The translations under genes and the position numbers were made by a program. From contig JAGASI010000001.1 in NCBI GenBank assembly GCA_017621845.1, positions 96,052 through 160,051 of the forward strand: DNA of 64,000 bases, in the 5' to 3' direction. Position 1 is the stretch's first letter. Each line of letters begins with the position of its first letter. The notes below the pieces were generated by a model. The model worked only from the letters and a program-made list of their open reading frames with translations. It did not search any database and was not told where the DNA came from. This stretch comes from Muribaculaceae bacterium. Its GTDB lineage: Bacteria > Bacteroidota > Bacteroidia > Bacteroidales > Muribaculaceae. Positions 1 through 9,476 of this stretch are shown here, piece after piece.

Positions 1-948
1 CGGTTGGGTGCCGGGAGCTATTTTAAGTCTTGCACGACCGGTAATGGTAGGCACTTCAACCGAACCACCGAGAGCTGCCGTCGGGAAGTCAAGCATCAAG
101 TTATAGATCACGTCGGCACCGTCTCTGATAAGTTCGGGATGTTTTATCTCTTCGATAACTATTAAAAGGTCTCCGTTTACACCGCCATGCCGAGGCGCAT
201 TGCCTTTGCCTCTCAATGTTAATACCTGACCGTCTTCGACTCCGCCGGGGATTGTAAATGACACCTGAACGTCTTTCTTTTCCACGCCTTCTCCTCGGCA
301 GTATGCACAGTACTCCGATATTGTTTTACCGGTACCTTCACAGTCCGGGCATACAGCTGTAGACTGCATGGCGCCAAACATCGTATTCTGTACTCTATTT
401 ATAGTTCCTGTCCCATGACATGTGCTACATGTAGCAAAAGCGACACCATCCTTGGCTCCGGTACCTTTGCAATGGTCACATGCAACATATGTAGGTATTT
501 TCAATGTTTTGGTAACGCCATTGGCGATATCCTCAAGGCTCAGTTTTACTCTAATTCTCAAGTCTGAACCACGACGTTGACGCTGTCTTGAACGGCGTCC
601 ACCCGCAGCCGACCCAAAACCGCCAAAGTTGATATCACCGAAGATATCTCCAAACTGAGAGAAAATATCTTCCATTGACATGCCTCCACCATAACTATAC
701 CCACCGCCGGGAAATCCTTGGGGACCCAGGGATGGACCATATTGGTCATACTTCTGTCGTTTCTCGGCATTGGATAGTACATCATATGCCTCAGCTGCCT
801 CTTTAAATTTTTCCTCAGCCTCTTTGTTCCCGGGATTTTTATCGGGATGGTATTTGATGGCTATTTTACGGTAAGCCTTTTTAATCTCATCGGCTGTGGC
901 TGTTTTAGAAACGCCCAGCACTTCATAATAATCTCTTTTATTTTCCAT
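1..948 (-). CDS. dnaJ: Chaperone DnaJ (Hsp40), C-terminus cut by window edge
   Basis: Co-chaperone that delivers unfolded clients to DnaK and stimulates its ATPase. I translated 316 codons from the ATG whose complement lies at 946-948; the C-terminus lies outside the window. Visible in order: a J domain with the HPD motif at residues 34-36; a Gly/Phe-rich linker; then four zinc-binding CxxCxGxG repeats ([32 protein letters not shown]); then the start of the client-binding C-terminal beta domain. The full set of zinc repeats makes this a class I DnaJ. It lies 18 bp downstream of the grpE stop in the same direction, so grpE-dnaJ is very likely one transcript. Confidence 0.97.
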   Translation of the reverse strand, partial: MENKRDYYEVLGVSKTATADEIKKAYRKIAIKYHPDKNPGNKEAEEKFKEAAEAYDVLSNAEKRQKYDQYGPSLGPQGFPGGGYSYGGGMSMEDIFSQFGDIFGDINFGGFGSAAGGRRSRQRQRRGSDLRIRVKLSLEDIANGVTKTLKIPTYVACDHCKGTGAKDGVAFATCSTCHGTGTINRVQNTMFGAMQSTAVCPDCEGTGKTISEYCAYCRGEGVEKKDVQVSFTIPGGVEDGQVLTLRGKGNAPRHGGVNGDLLIVIEEIKHPELIRDGADVIYNLMLDFPTAALGGSVEVPTITGRARLKIAPGTQP

Positions 949-966
949 TATCTAACCAGGAATATA

Positions 967-1584
967 TTATTGGGCGACAGCAACCTTGGCATGTCTTAAA
1001 ACTTTATCATTGAGCATATACCCTTTCTGAACTGTATCGACAATCTTACCTTTTTGTTCAGGATCAGTAGCCGGAACCATTGCTATTGCCTCATGTATCT
1101 CAGGATCGAACATCACATTTTGGGTCTCCATCTCGACTACCCCATTGTCTTTAAGATATTTAATCAATTTATTATAAATCAATTCCATACCCTGATGAGT
1201 AGCAGCGGCATCCTCTGAGTCTTTAGTAGCATTGAGTCCTCGTTCAAAGTCATCTATTATCGGAAGTAAGCCGGCAAGAACTTTTTCGGCCGCGTTCTTG
1301 ATAAGCTCTGCTTTCTCCTTCACCACACGTTTGCGGAAGTTATCAAACTCGGCCATCAGGAACAGATACTCTTTTTTTTCTTTTTCAAGTTCGACACGTG
1401 CCGAAGCCAATTTTTGTTTCAACTCATCAATCTCCGACATTTCCTCATTAGCAAAGTCCTCGACATCTGAATTCTCGACATCAGCAGTGTCATTAATTTC
1501 TACTTGAGGATTTTCAATGTTAATATTGTTTTGTGCTTCATTATTAGCTTCTTGAGCCTCAACTTTTTTATCTTTTACACTCAT
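967..1584 (-). CDS. grpE: Nucleotide exchange factor GrpE
   Basis: Releases ADP from DnaK and works with the adjacent dnaJ. The protein is about 205 residues. It has an acidic N-terminal tail, a long Glu/Lys-rich helical coiled coil around residues 45-95 (including FLMAEFDNFRKR), and a C-terminal beta domain with the family pattern around DPEIHEAIAMVP. I chose the ATG at 1582-1584 (protein starting MSVKDKK). The frame stays open eight codons further upstream, but that stretch is hydrophobic and unlike GrpE tails. A perfect 9-bp dyad lies 37-59 nt upstream of the start and may be a heat-shock control site. Confidence 0.95.
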   Translation of the reverse strand: MSVKDKKVEAQEANNEAQNNINIENPQVEINDTADVENSDVEDFANEEMSEIDELKQKLASARVELEKEKKEYLFLMAEFDNFRKRVVKEKAELIKNAAEKVLAGLLPIIDDFERGLNATKDSEDAAATHQGMELIYNKLIKYLKDNGVVEMETQNVMFDPEIHEAIAMVPATDPEQKGKIVDTVQKGYMLNDKVLRHAKVAVAQ

Positions 1585-1620
1585 AATACTGTGATATTTT
1601 ATATACAATACGGTATTGAC

Positions 1621-1643
1621 ATGACTGACTTATTGTCAGTCAT
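1621..1643. promoter_or_regulatory. 9-bp perfect inverted repeat upstream of grpE-dnaJ
   Basis: The arms atgactgac (1621-1629) and gtcagtcat (1635-1643) are perfect reverse complements separated by 5 bases. The site ends 37 bp upstream of the grpE start. Its arm sequence and spacing differ from the CIRCE operator (TTAGCACTC, 9-base spacer), so it is not an HrcA site of the usual kind. Its place upstream of a chaperone operon suggests an operator; that role is inference. Confidence 0.4.
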
Positions 1644-1804
1644 CTTATCATATATCAATACAGCAAAAACATTGCCAAACTCACGTGTTGACATACATTA
1701 TCGCTTAGTTTTATAACAACTGAGCTTCAATGCTGTTTGTAAATAGTATAAATAAAATGTGTTAACCAATTGTAATTCGGTCCATACCCGCCAATATCAT
1801 GTCT

Positions 1805-2638
1805 TCACAATTTACCGATATAGACCTCACAATTACAACTATCAAACGCCGAAAACAAATCGTCTCGGTCAACCCACCTATCAAAAAGACCATAAACAGC
1901 CGACCCCGAGCCTGACATAGACGTGTACATCGCGCCACGATCCATCAGCATGTCTTTGACTGATTTAACCATCGGTAACAAACAAGATACTCCCGGTTCA
2001 AAATCGTTAACAACAACATCCTGCCAAGCATTAATATCGGTATTTATCACTAATTCCGAAAGAGGGCGACGTGTGTTGTCAGTATGGCAACAGTTATAAG
2101 CCTGAGCCGTAGACACTGATTCAGATAGAGGCTTGACAATAACAACACATAGCCCTGACAAGTCAATATCTATCTCACTTAGCTCAGTGCCCGTCCCTGT
2201 TGCCAACATTGGATGATTATATAGAAAGAACGGGCAGTCAGCCCCTACCCGACTAAGGATATCTGACATCTGTGATTGATTCAATCCCAAATTATAAAGT
2301 CGATTCAACCCCATAACCGTCGAAGCGGCATCAGCCGAACCTCCACCTAATCCGGCGCCATCCGGAACAATCTTATGCAGATAGAAATCGGTAGGCGGTA
2401 TTTCACAAACCTCGGACATTGCGTTCACAGCCTTAAAAACCAGATTTTTCTCAGGAGCACAATGTACCTCGCGCCCGGTAGTGGTTAATGAATGACGGGC
2501 CGATTTAGATGGTACTATCTCAAGTATGTCGCTCCAATCTGTCGGAACCATTATAGTCTCAATATCATGGTAACCATCTTCTCGCTTACCAAGAATATGT
2601 AGTCCTATGTTAATCTTGGACTTGGGAAATAAAATCAT
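1805..2638 (-). CDS. ispE: 4-diphosphocytidyl-2-C-methyl-D-erythritol kinase IspE
   Basis: Phosphorylates the 2-hydroxyl of CDP-methylerythritol with ATP in the non-mevalonate isoprenoid pathway. It is a GHMP-family kinase of 277 residues, the usual length. The N-terminal substrate-binding Lys lies in KSKINIGL (residues 6-13), the Gly-rich ATP loop GAGLGGGSADAAS is near 94-106, and the probable catalytic Asp is in GADCPFF (about 134). A second Gly-rich motif, MSGSGSAVYGLF, is near the C-terminus. I start at the ATG ending at 2638, which places the conserved FPKSKINIGL at the N-terminus and leaves a 13-bp gap after lepA. Confidence 0.95.
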   Translation of the reverse strand: MILFPKSKINIGLHILGKREDGYHDIETIMVPTDWSDILEIVPSKSARHSLTTTGREVHCAPEKNLVFKAVNAMSEVCEIPPTDFYLHKIVPDGAGLGGGSADAASTVMGLNRLYNLGLNQSQMSDILSRVGADCPFFLYNHPMLATGTGTELSEIDIDLSGLCVVIVKPLSESVSTAQAYNCCHTDNTRRPLSELVINTDINAWQDVVVNDFEPGVSCLLPMVKSVKDMLMDRGAMYTSMSGSGSAVYGLFDRWVDRDDLFSAFDSCNCEVYIGKL

Positions 2639-2651
2639 AATCCAAGCAGTT

Positions 2652-4439
2652 TTAGTCAAGCTTAAGAACTGCAAGGAATGCCTTTTGAGGCACCTCTACC
2701 GAGCCTATTTGCTTCATGCGTTTTTTGCCTTTCTTCTGTTTTTCAAGCAACTTGCGCTTACGGGAGATATCACCGCCATAACACTTGGCTGTAACGTCTT
2801 TACGAACAGCTTTAATTGTCTCACGCGCAATAATTTTGGCCCCGATTGCAGCCTGTATGGCAATATCAAACTGTTGTCGTGGTATAAGTTCCTTAAGTTT
2901 TTCACACATGCGTCGGCCAAATGTTACCGCATTATCGGCATGAGTCAATGTCGACAAAGCATCTACGCTCTCTCCATTAAGCAGGATATCGAGTTTGACC
3001 AACTTGGATTCTCTAAAGTCATGCAAGTGGTAATCAAATGATGCATACCCCTTTGAGATGCTTTTAAGCTTGTCATAAAAGTCAATTACAATCTCGCCTA
3101 ATGGCATATCAAAAGTCAGCTCCATACGGTTACCCGAGATATATTCTTGTCTCACAAGCTCACCGCGTTTACCGAGACATAATGTCATGATGGGGCCTAT
3201 AAAATCGGCCAATGTAATAATAGACGCACGTATATAAGGTTCTTCTATATGATCAATGAGTGTCAAGTCAGGCAATCCCGATGGATTATGCACCTCAGTC
3301 ATTTCACCATGTTTATCATACACATTATACGATACATTGGGGACTGTTGTAATGACATCCATATCAAATTCACGACCTAAGCGCTCCTGTATGATCTCCA
3401 TGTGCAACAGCCCAAGAAATCCGCAACGGAAACCAAATCCCAAAGCCGCTGATGACTCGGGCGTGAATGTAAGACTGGCATCATTAAGCTGTAACTTCTC
3501 AAGCGACGCTCTTAGATTTTCAAAGTCCTCCGTTTCTATAGGATAAACGCCGGCAAACACCATGGGCTTTACTTCTTCAAACCCTGAAATCGCCTCCTTA
3601 CAGGGGGCGTTGACATGTGTGATTGTGTCGCCAACCCTTACTTCCTTTGAGGTCTTAATGCCCGATATGATATATCCGACATTTCCTGCCGACAATTCAG
3701 CCCGTGGTGACATATCAAGCTTCAACACGCCTATCTCATCGGCATTATATTCTTTGCCGGTCGAAACAAATTTTACAAAATCGCCTTTCTTAATCCGACC
3801 ATTAACGATTTTAAAATACGCTATAATACCACGGAAAGAATTGAATACCGAGTCAAAAATCAGAGCTTGCAATGGAGCATCGGAATCTCCGTCTGGTGCC
3901 GGGATACGTTCTATGATTGCCCTTAAAATATCCTCCACACCCATACCGGTCTTGCCTGACGCTCTAATTATGTCTTCGGGATCACATCCCAACAAATCAA
4001 CAATCTGGTCTTCAACCTCATCGGGATTGGCTGAATCAAGATCACATTTATTCATTACCGGGATTATCTCCAAATTATTCTCAAGCGCCATATATAGGTT
4101 ACTGATAGTCTGGGCTTGAATACCTTGAGAGGCATCTACAATAAGCAACGCTCCTTCACACGCGGCTATCGAGCGTGATACTTCATAGGAAAAGTCAACA
4201 TGTCCCGGGGTATCAATGAGATTAAGCGTATAGTCTTCACCATTGTACCTATATTCCATTTGTATTGCATGGCTCTTAATTGTAATGCCTCTTTCTTTTT
4301 CAAGATCCATGTCATCAAGAACTTGAGCTTCCATATCCTTGGCTGACACAGTATTGGTATACTCGAGCAATCGGTCGGCAAGCGTTGATTTGCCGTGGTC
4401 TATATGTGCAATAATGCAGAAGTTACGTATTTTTTTCAT
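2652..4439 (-). CDS. lepA: Elongation factor 4 (LepA), ribosome-associated GTPase
   Basis: Translational GTPase that binds the ribosome and acts in initiation/back-translocation under stress. It is 595 residues, the typical LepA size. Visible: the G1 loop AHIDHGKS at 11-18, the G2 region ERGITIK, the G3 motif DTPGHVDF, the G4 motif NKCDLD, EF-G-like domains, and the LepA-specific C-terminal domain rich in Lys/Arg ([16 protein letters not shown]). It lacks the EF-G domain IV, as expected. ispE follows 13 bp downstream. A TAnnTTTG promoter box lies 35 bp upstream of the start. Confidence 0.97.
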   Translation of the reverse strand: MKKIRNFCIIAHIDHGKSTLADRLLEYTNTVSAKDMEAQVLDDMDLEKERGITIKSHAIQMEYRYNGEDYTLNLIDTPGHVDFSYEVSRSIAACEGALLIVDASQGIQAQTISNLYMALENNLEIIPVMNKCDLDSANPDEVEDQIVDLLGCDPEDIIRASGKTGMGVEDILRAIIERIPAPDGDSDAPLQALIFDSVFNSFRGIIAYFKIVNGRIKKGDFVKFVSTGKEYNADEIGVLKLDMSPRAELSAGNVGYIISGIKTSKEVRVGDTITHVNAPCKEAISGFEEVKPMVFAGVYPIETEDFENLRASLEKLQLNDASLTFTPESSAALGFGFRCGFLGLLHMEIIQERLGREFDMDVITTVPNVSYNVYDKHGEMTEVHNPSGLPDLTLIDHIEEPYIRASIITLADFIGPIMTLCLGKRGELVRQEYISGNRMELTFDMPLGEIVIDFYDKLKSISKGYASFDYHLHDFRESKLVKLDILLNGESVDALSTLTHADNAVTFGRRMCEKLKELIPRQQFDIAIQAAIGAKIIARETIKAVRKDVTAKCYGGDISRKRKLLEKQKKGKKRMKQIGSVEVPQKAFLAVLKLD

Positions 4440-4473
4440 TATCGGGAATAGAGATAAAACCTTTTTGAACGGA

Positions 4474-4481
4474 CAAATTTA
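4474..4481 (-). promoter_or_regulatory. Bacteroidetes -7 box for lepA-ispE
   Basis: On the minus strand this reads TAAATTTG, matching the TAnnTTTG consensus of the Bacteroidetes primary sigma factor. It sits 35 bp upstream of the lepA ATG. I see no good -33 TTTG partner. Confidence 0.5.
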
Positions 4482-4520
4482 GCGTTTTTTTTTCTATTCC
4501 TAAAATCGCCCTCTTTCACA

Positions 4521-4748
4521 TCACTCTACGGGCATACCATCAACGCCAAAATCGTCACCCACTATAGCTGCATCCTCGACTTGTTGCTTGACACTTAACG
4601 TGTCTTTATTACAGGAGTTATTGACATCGGGCTGTTGTTGCCGGTACTGGTCAACACGGCCTTCAGGAGTGACATCTTTTGACTGTCGGATACATGCCCC
4701 GCCGGTAAGGACAACCATGATTGATGCTATAATTAAAATCGTTCTCAT
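4521..4748 (-). CDS. Small predicted secreted or lipoprotein, function unknown
   Basis: 75 residues. The N-terminus MRTIL plus a hydrophobic run to about residue 16 looks like an export signal, followed by LTGGAC, which could be a lipobox although Gly at -3 is atypical. The remainder is hydrophilic and rich in Gln, Asp and Val, with no domain I recognise. It lies between nrdG and lepA on the same strand, separated from lepA by 81 bp that contains lepA's own promoter box. Without homology data it may still be a chance frame, but the signal-peptide start and the fit to the gap favour a real gene. Confidence 0.45.
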   Translation of the reverse strand: MRTILIIASIMVVLTGGACIRQSKDVTPEGRVDQYRQQQPDVNNSCNKDTLSVKQQVEDAAIVGDDFGVDGMPVE

Positions 4749-4827
4749 AAGTAAGTATAATTGGGGTTATATTATCCCAACATACTACTATCACAAAGGT
4801 TCATTAGCAACCGGTATTATATTACAT

Positions 4828-5304
4828 TCAAAAATCAGATTTCCACTCCACGATGTCATCACGCGTTGACATCTTTAAATCTATTAATCGTTGATTGACG
4901 CTTCCCTTAAAAATTAATGATGGGTCTCTCTGCTCTTCAATGAATGGCCCATCGACGAGAACATCAATATACTTCAATGCCGGATGACAAATGACATGTT
5001 CATAATTATATCCGGTGTAGCACCATAAGTTATAGCCACATTCTGTCAAACGGCGGGACAACTCTGTTAAAAGTTCGGGGTCTTGTTGCAAAGGGTCACC
5101 ACCACTGTAAGTCACATTGAAGCCATAATCCTCTATGACCGATACGATATCTTCAATTGTCATTTCTCTACCACCGGCAAAATCATGGCTCGACGGATTA
5201 TGACAACCGGGACAATTATGACTACATCCGGCAAAATATATGGCTGTGCGAAGCCCGGGGCCATCTACAGATGTCCCCGGTACTATATCAAGTATTCTTA
5301 ACAT
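4828..5304 (-). CDS. nrdG: Anaerobic ribonucleotide reductase activating enzyme NrdG
   Basis: Radical-SAM enzyme that uses a [4Fe-4S] cluster and S-adenosylmethionine to make the glycyl radical on NrdD. It is 158 residues, normal for the family. The cluster ligands form CxxxCxxC at Cys27, Cys31 and Cys34 (CSHNCPGC). The SAM-binding GGDP motif is in YSGGDPLQQ. It starts 16 bp after the nrdD stop, so the pair is one operon. It implies DNA precursor synthesis under strict anaerobiosis. Confidence 0.96.
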   Translation of the reverse strand: MLRILDIVPGTSVDGPGLRTAIYFAGCSHNCPGCHNPSSHDFAGGREMTIEDIVSVIEDYGFNVTYSGGDPLQQDPELLTELSRRLTECGYNLWCYTGYNYEHVICHPALKYIDVLVDGPFIEEQRDPSLIFKGSVNQRLIDLKMSTRDDIVEWKSDF

Positions 5305-5320
5305 TCTCTATCGATAGTAA

Positions 5321-7528
5321 TTATTTATGAACAACTCTATCGCGCAACTCAGCCAATTTGGCACTATTCCAACGATCGGTAGTTCCTACGAGATATCCCG
5401 TTATACGTTGCAACCTATCAATGGCATCGGACCCACATTTGGGACACTCATTGAGATTCTCGGTGGCATCCTCATATCCACAGTTCATACAACGATTGCG
5501 ATTATGGTTTACCGAGCCATATCCGATATTATATTTGTCCATCAAGTCAACAATATCAGCAATAGCTTGAGGATTATGTGTCGCATCGCCATCAATCTCA
5601 ACATAAAATATGTGACCGCCTCGTGTTATTTCATGATATGGAGCCTCAATCATAGCTTTATGGCGGGGCGAACAATGATAGTATACCGGAACATGATTGG
5701 AGTTGGTATAATATTCCCTATCTGTAATTCCGGGCAAGACCCCAAAGGTGTGTTTATCCTTAACCGTAAACTTGCCCGACAAGCCCTCGGCAGGCGTAGC
5801 CAATATCGAGAAGTTATGTCCATAACGTTCTGAATATTCATTGGCGCGAGATCTCATACGACTCACAATTTTAAGACCCAGGACTTGAGACTCTTCCGAC
5901 TCACCGTGATGTTTTCCGGTCAAGGCCACAAGACATTCGGCCAAGCCTATAAATCCGATACCCAGGGTGCCTTGGTTAATAACCGACTCGATAGTCTCAT
6001 TAGGCGCTAAATTTTCTGCTCCATTCCACAGCTTGGACATCAGCAGAGGGAACTGTTTAACATAAGCTGTCTTTTGGAACTCATATCGATCATTGAGCTG
6101 ACGGGCTGTTATCTCAAGCATGTTATCCAGCTTGGACATAAAATGGTTTATGCGTTCTTCCTGGTCTTTTATATTCATACACTCGATTGCCAATCTCACA
6201 ATATTAATTGTAGTAAAGCTGATATTACCACGGCCAATCGATGTTTTTTCACCATAACGGTTCTCAAACACGCGTGTGCGGCATCCCATAGTGGCAACTT
6301 CATAGAGATATCGTTTGGGATCATCAGCATCCCATTTTTCATGCTGATTAAAAGAGGCATCAAGATTCAGAAAGTTGGGGAAGAACCGACGTGCTGTCAC
6401 TTTACATGCAATCTTATATAAGTCGTAGTTGGGATCGCCGGGCAAGTAATTAACACCTTTCTTCTTTTTCCATATCTGAATTGGGAAGATTGCAGTAGCA
6501 CCATTACCTACACCTTCATAGGTAGATTTCAGCAACTCCCTTATAACACAACGTCCCTCAGCCGAGGTATCCGTGCCATAATTGATTGACGAGAATACAA
6601 CCTGATTGCCTCCACGAGAATGGATAGTGTTCATATTGTGTATAAACGCTTCCATCGCTTGATGGACACGACTTACCGTACGATTTATCGCATGTTGCAG
6701 ATATCGGTCTTTTCCGGTCAGATTATCAAGTTCTTTTTTCTCAAACTCTTTTACTTTTATATTATATAAGCTTGATAAATCCTCTCCCGATAATTTCTCA
6801 AGGTTTTTAATTTCTTCAATAAAACTGTATCTCACATATGGAGCGAGGTAAAAATCAAAGGCGGGGATGGCTTGTCCGCCATGCATCTCATTCTGGGCAG
6901 TTTCAAGCGAGATACACGCTATAACACTTGCAGTCTCTATTCGCTTGGCCGGACGTGATTCTCCATGCCCGGCTACAAACCCACGCTCGAGTATATGGTC
7001 CAACGGATGTTGAACACATGTAAGACTTTTGGTAGGATAGTAGTCCTTGTCATGGATATGGATATATCCGCCCCTGACCGCATCACGCGCCTCGTCACTG
7101 AGCAGATAATCATCAACAAAGGGCTTGGTCGTCTCTGACGCAAATTTCATCATCATACCGGCCGGTGAGTCAGTATTCATGTTGGCATTTTCGCGTGTGA
7201 CATCGGTATTTTTTGCCTCTATAATTTCAAGAAACATGTCTCGAGTTTTGGCACGACGAGCTATTGAACGCTGATCTCGATATGCTATATACCGTTTGGC
7301 CACTTCCTTACGAGGGCTCTTCATTAATTCCAGTTCTACACGGTCCTGTATCTGTTCTACAGTCATTTGAGCTGATCCGGTCATGCCTATACGGTCGGTT
7401 ATTTTCTGAATTAAAGCCTCATCTTCTCCAAGATCGGTCGTAATCATGGCTTTACGTATGGCTGCTTTAATCTTTTCTTCGTTGTATCCCACGATGCGTC
7501 CATCACGCTTTATGACTGTCTGTATCAT
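5321..7528 (-). CDS. nrdD: Anaerobic ribonucleoside-triphosphate reductase NrdD (class III)
   Basis: Reduces NTPs to dNTPs with a glycyl radical in the cytoplasm. It is 735 residues from the chosen ATG (protein starting MIQTVIKRDG), which begins directly at the ATP-cone domain (about 1-95) that senses ATP/dATP; a start four codons upstream is also possible. The centre carries the catalytic barrel with conserved Cys (GCRTRVFENRYG). The C-terminus has a four-Cys zinc site (CMNCGY and CPKCG) followed by the glycyl-radical loop RITGYLVGTTDRW, with the radical Gly in GYL. A TAGTTTTG promoter box lies about 50 bp upstream. Confidence 0.97.
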   Translation of the reverse strand: MIQTVIKRDGRIVGYNEEKIKAAIRKAMITTDLGEDEALIQKITDRIGMTGSAQMTVEQIQDRVELELMKSPRKEVAKRYIAYRDQRSIARRAKTRDMFLEIIEAKNTDVTRENANMNTDSPAGMMMKFASETTKPFVDDYLLSDEARDAVRGGYIHIHDKDYYPTKSLTCVQHPLDHILERGFVAGHGESRPAKRIETASVIACISLETAQNEMHGGQAIPAFDFYLAPYVRYSFIEEIKNLEKLSGEDLSSLYNIKVKEFEKKELDNLTGKDRYLQHAINRTVSRVHQAMEAFIHNMNTIHSRGGNQVVFSSINYGTDTSAEGRCVIRELLKSTYEGVGNGATAIFPIQIWKKKKGVNYLPGDPNYDLYKIACKVTARRFFPNFLNLDASFNQHEKWDADDPKRYLYEVATMGCRTRVFENRYGEKTSIGRGNISFTTINIVRLAIECMNIKDQEERINHFMSKLDNMLEITARQLNDRYEFQKTAYVKQFPLLMSKLWNGAENLAPNETIESVINQGTLGIGFIGLAECLVALTGKHHGESEESQVLGLKIVSRMRSRANEYSERYGHNFSILATPAEGLSGKFTVKDKHTFGVLPGITDREYYTNSNHVPVYYHCSPRHKAMIEAPYHEITRGGHIFYVEIDGDATHNPQAIADIVDLMDKYNIGYGSVNHNRNRCMNCGYEDATENLNECPKCGSDAIDRLQRITGYLVGTTDRWNSAKLAELRDRVVHK

Positions 7529-7577
7529 TATAACTGGCAATTTTTAAGATGTTGTTTATGGTTAATTTTAGGTCCTG

Positions 7578-7608
7578 CAAAACTACACATATTTTTTATT
7601 TCAGACAA
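7578..7608 (-). promoter_or_regulatory. Promoter for nrdD-nrdG
   Basis: The minus strand reads TAGTTTTG at 7578-7585 (TAnnTTTG -7 box). A TTG at 7606-7608, 20 bp upstream, fits the -33 element. The box is 50 bp from the nrdD start. Confidence 0.5.
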
Positions 7609-7730
7609 GCCTACATCCTAAAAATAATCAAATAATTTTCCATTTTGGAAAACTTTCAGACCATGCCAAAATCATATACTATTAATTTACAACCATATAC
7701 ACTTGCGTTTTGGACAACTATACCTCAAAC

Positions 7731-9464
7731 CTAATCTACCGAAATGCCACGTCTACCCAACACATCAATGTCTATATTCCACAATCCCGAGTTAATCAAC
7801 TCAACAGATTCATTATAATCATTCAAGTAGCGACGACGAGGGCTCGAATAGCCAGGTGACATCAATGACTTGCTATTATCGTAGAACGGCGTCTTAATTC
7901 CGGCCATATCAATTACAGTATGAAACAAGGATATCGAGGATGACACATCCTTAGATTTATTAGCTTTAAGTGCCGCAGTACGTTCAGGAAACATTTCATT
8001 GAATTTATCAGACGTCCACACCAACATCGGCACATGTATCTGATTGGCCGTCGGTACTGGTGACGAGTGTAAAAATCTTTTTCTCTCGTCATCAAATATA
8101 TCCTCACCATGATCTGACACATAAATCACCGAGGCCACTTCGCCGGTTTCTTCAAGCGTTTTGATTACCTCATTAATAAACATGTCGGTATATCTGATCG
8201 TATTATCATAAGCATTAATAAGCTCCTGTCGATTATCGGCCGATGCTTGGGAATTATGCTCGGGAGTAAAGTAAGCCATATCAGGAGTATAACGCTTGCG
8301 ATACTCAAAGTGAGACCCATAGGCATGTAACACTACAAAAATTTTATGAGACGGAGATGTTGCAATAATTTTTTTAAGCGGCTCTACCAAATTCATATCC
8401 AATTGAGGGCCGCCACGGTCAGAAATAAAATTGACTGTACGGGCCTCTGAGCCATAAAAGTCTATATATGAATGATTTCGACGTTGATTGGAGATAAAGG
8501 CTGTTTGATATCCGAGGTCATTAAAAGCCGAGAAAACACTCCGGGTGTGTGCCACCGAGTCTCCAAAGTTCTCAGAAGTAAGATAGGACAACAACATCGG
8601 CACACTTTTATGAGTAGTATTAATCTCTGACAACACCTTATCAAAGGCAACAAGATTGGAACGACCGGACAACCGGGGATTAGTCTCTCGGTCATACCCC
8701 AGCAGCTGCCAATTGGCTGCTCGAGAGGTCTCTCCCAATATTACAACGTAAATCTCGACCAACTCTTTTTCACGAGTCATCATAGGTGTATAACTGAACG
8801 ATGCCGAAGTCTTATGGTAATTCATTGATTCATAAACGCGCGATACTGCCGTACACACATTAGACATCACATTATAAGGGAATATCTCGCGCGTAGGTTT
8901 AAAGCCGTCTACAAACACCCATGTAAATAACATCATCACCAGACCGATGACAGTTATAAATACACCCGCTTTACGACCTTTTTCCCGCGCCGGCTCGCTT
9001 AAACGTCGTTTTTTAATCACCATATACACGCCCACACATATTGGTGGCAGATAAAATGCACACACAGTCAATATCGCCACCTTAAGATTGCCCAATAACT
9101 CGGTTGCCTCTGCCGGGTTGGTAGTGACAACGTTCATGAACATGTCAATAGCAATAATACTTTGACCAAATAAGAAAAACAGCACTATCTGGAATGCCGA
9201 CAAAATCATTATAGGAAGACATAACAACATCGTGCGTCCTACTTTCCGTGACCATGTCATTAAAAGTAGATATACGCCAAACGGTAATACTATATTGGTA
9301 AGTTTAGCCATCAACGAGTTAAACTCAGTGATGCACAACCCCACATTAGGAATTATCAACAATAACGGAAAAACCCACATCCACACATGGGGATTAAGCA
9401 TCAATGCCGCTACCTGTTTATATTTAAGCTGTTTTATATAGTTTATCGAATCTTTAAATGACAT
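7731..9464 (-). CDS. Phosphoethanolamine transferase, EptA/sulfatase-like, membrane-bound
   Basis: Probable inner-membrane enzyme that moves phosphoethanolamine from phosphatidylethanolamine to lipid A or another glycolipid on the periplasmic face. It is 577 residues: five predicted membrane helices (about 28-45, 55-72, 78-100, 128-150, 168-187), then an alkaline-phosphatase-fold catalytic domain. Metal and nucleophile motifs are visible: Glu245 in GETSR, a candidate nucleophile Thr283/284 in INTTHKSVP, and SDHGED at 450-455. It lies 12 bp downstream of an Omp85-like barrel gene and probably shares its transcript. The exact acceptor cannot be read from the sequence. Confidence 0.85.
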   Translation of the reverse strand: MSFKDSINYIKQLKYKQVAALMLNPHVWMWVFPLLLIIPNVGLCITEFNSLMAKLTNIVLPFGVYLLLMTWSRKVGRTMLLCLPIMILSAFQIVLFFLFGQSIIAIDMFMNVVTTNPAEATELLGNLKVAILTVCAFYLPPICVGVYMVIKKRRLSEPAREKGRKAGVFITVIGLVMMLFTWVFVDGFKPTREIFPYNVMSNVCTAVSRVYESMNYHKTSASFSYTPMMTREKELVEIYVVILGETSRAANWQLLGYDRETNPRLSGRSNLVAFDKVLSEINTTHKSVPMLLSYLTSENFGDSVAHTRSVFSAFNDLGYQTAFISNQRRNHSYIDFYGSEARTVNFISDRGGPQLDMNLVEPLKKIIATSPSHKIFVVLHAYGSHFEYRKRYTPDMAYFTPEHNSQASADNRQELINAYDNTIRYTDMFINEVIKTLEETGEVASVIYVSDHGEDIFDDERKRFLHSSPVPTANQIHVPMLVWTSDKFNEMFPERTAALKANKSKDVSSSISLFHTVIDMAGIKTPFYDNSKSLMSPGYSSPRRRYLNDYNESVELINSGLWNIDIDVLGRRGISVD

Positions 9465-9476
9465 TTCGCAAAATGT

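Noticed and set aside
1504..1716. Plus-strand open frame opposite grpE and its upstream region
   Set aside because: Overlaps the coding strand of grpE and the dyad; composition is that of an antisense frame.
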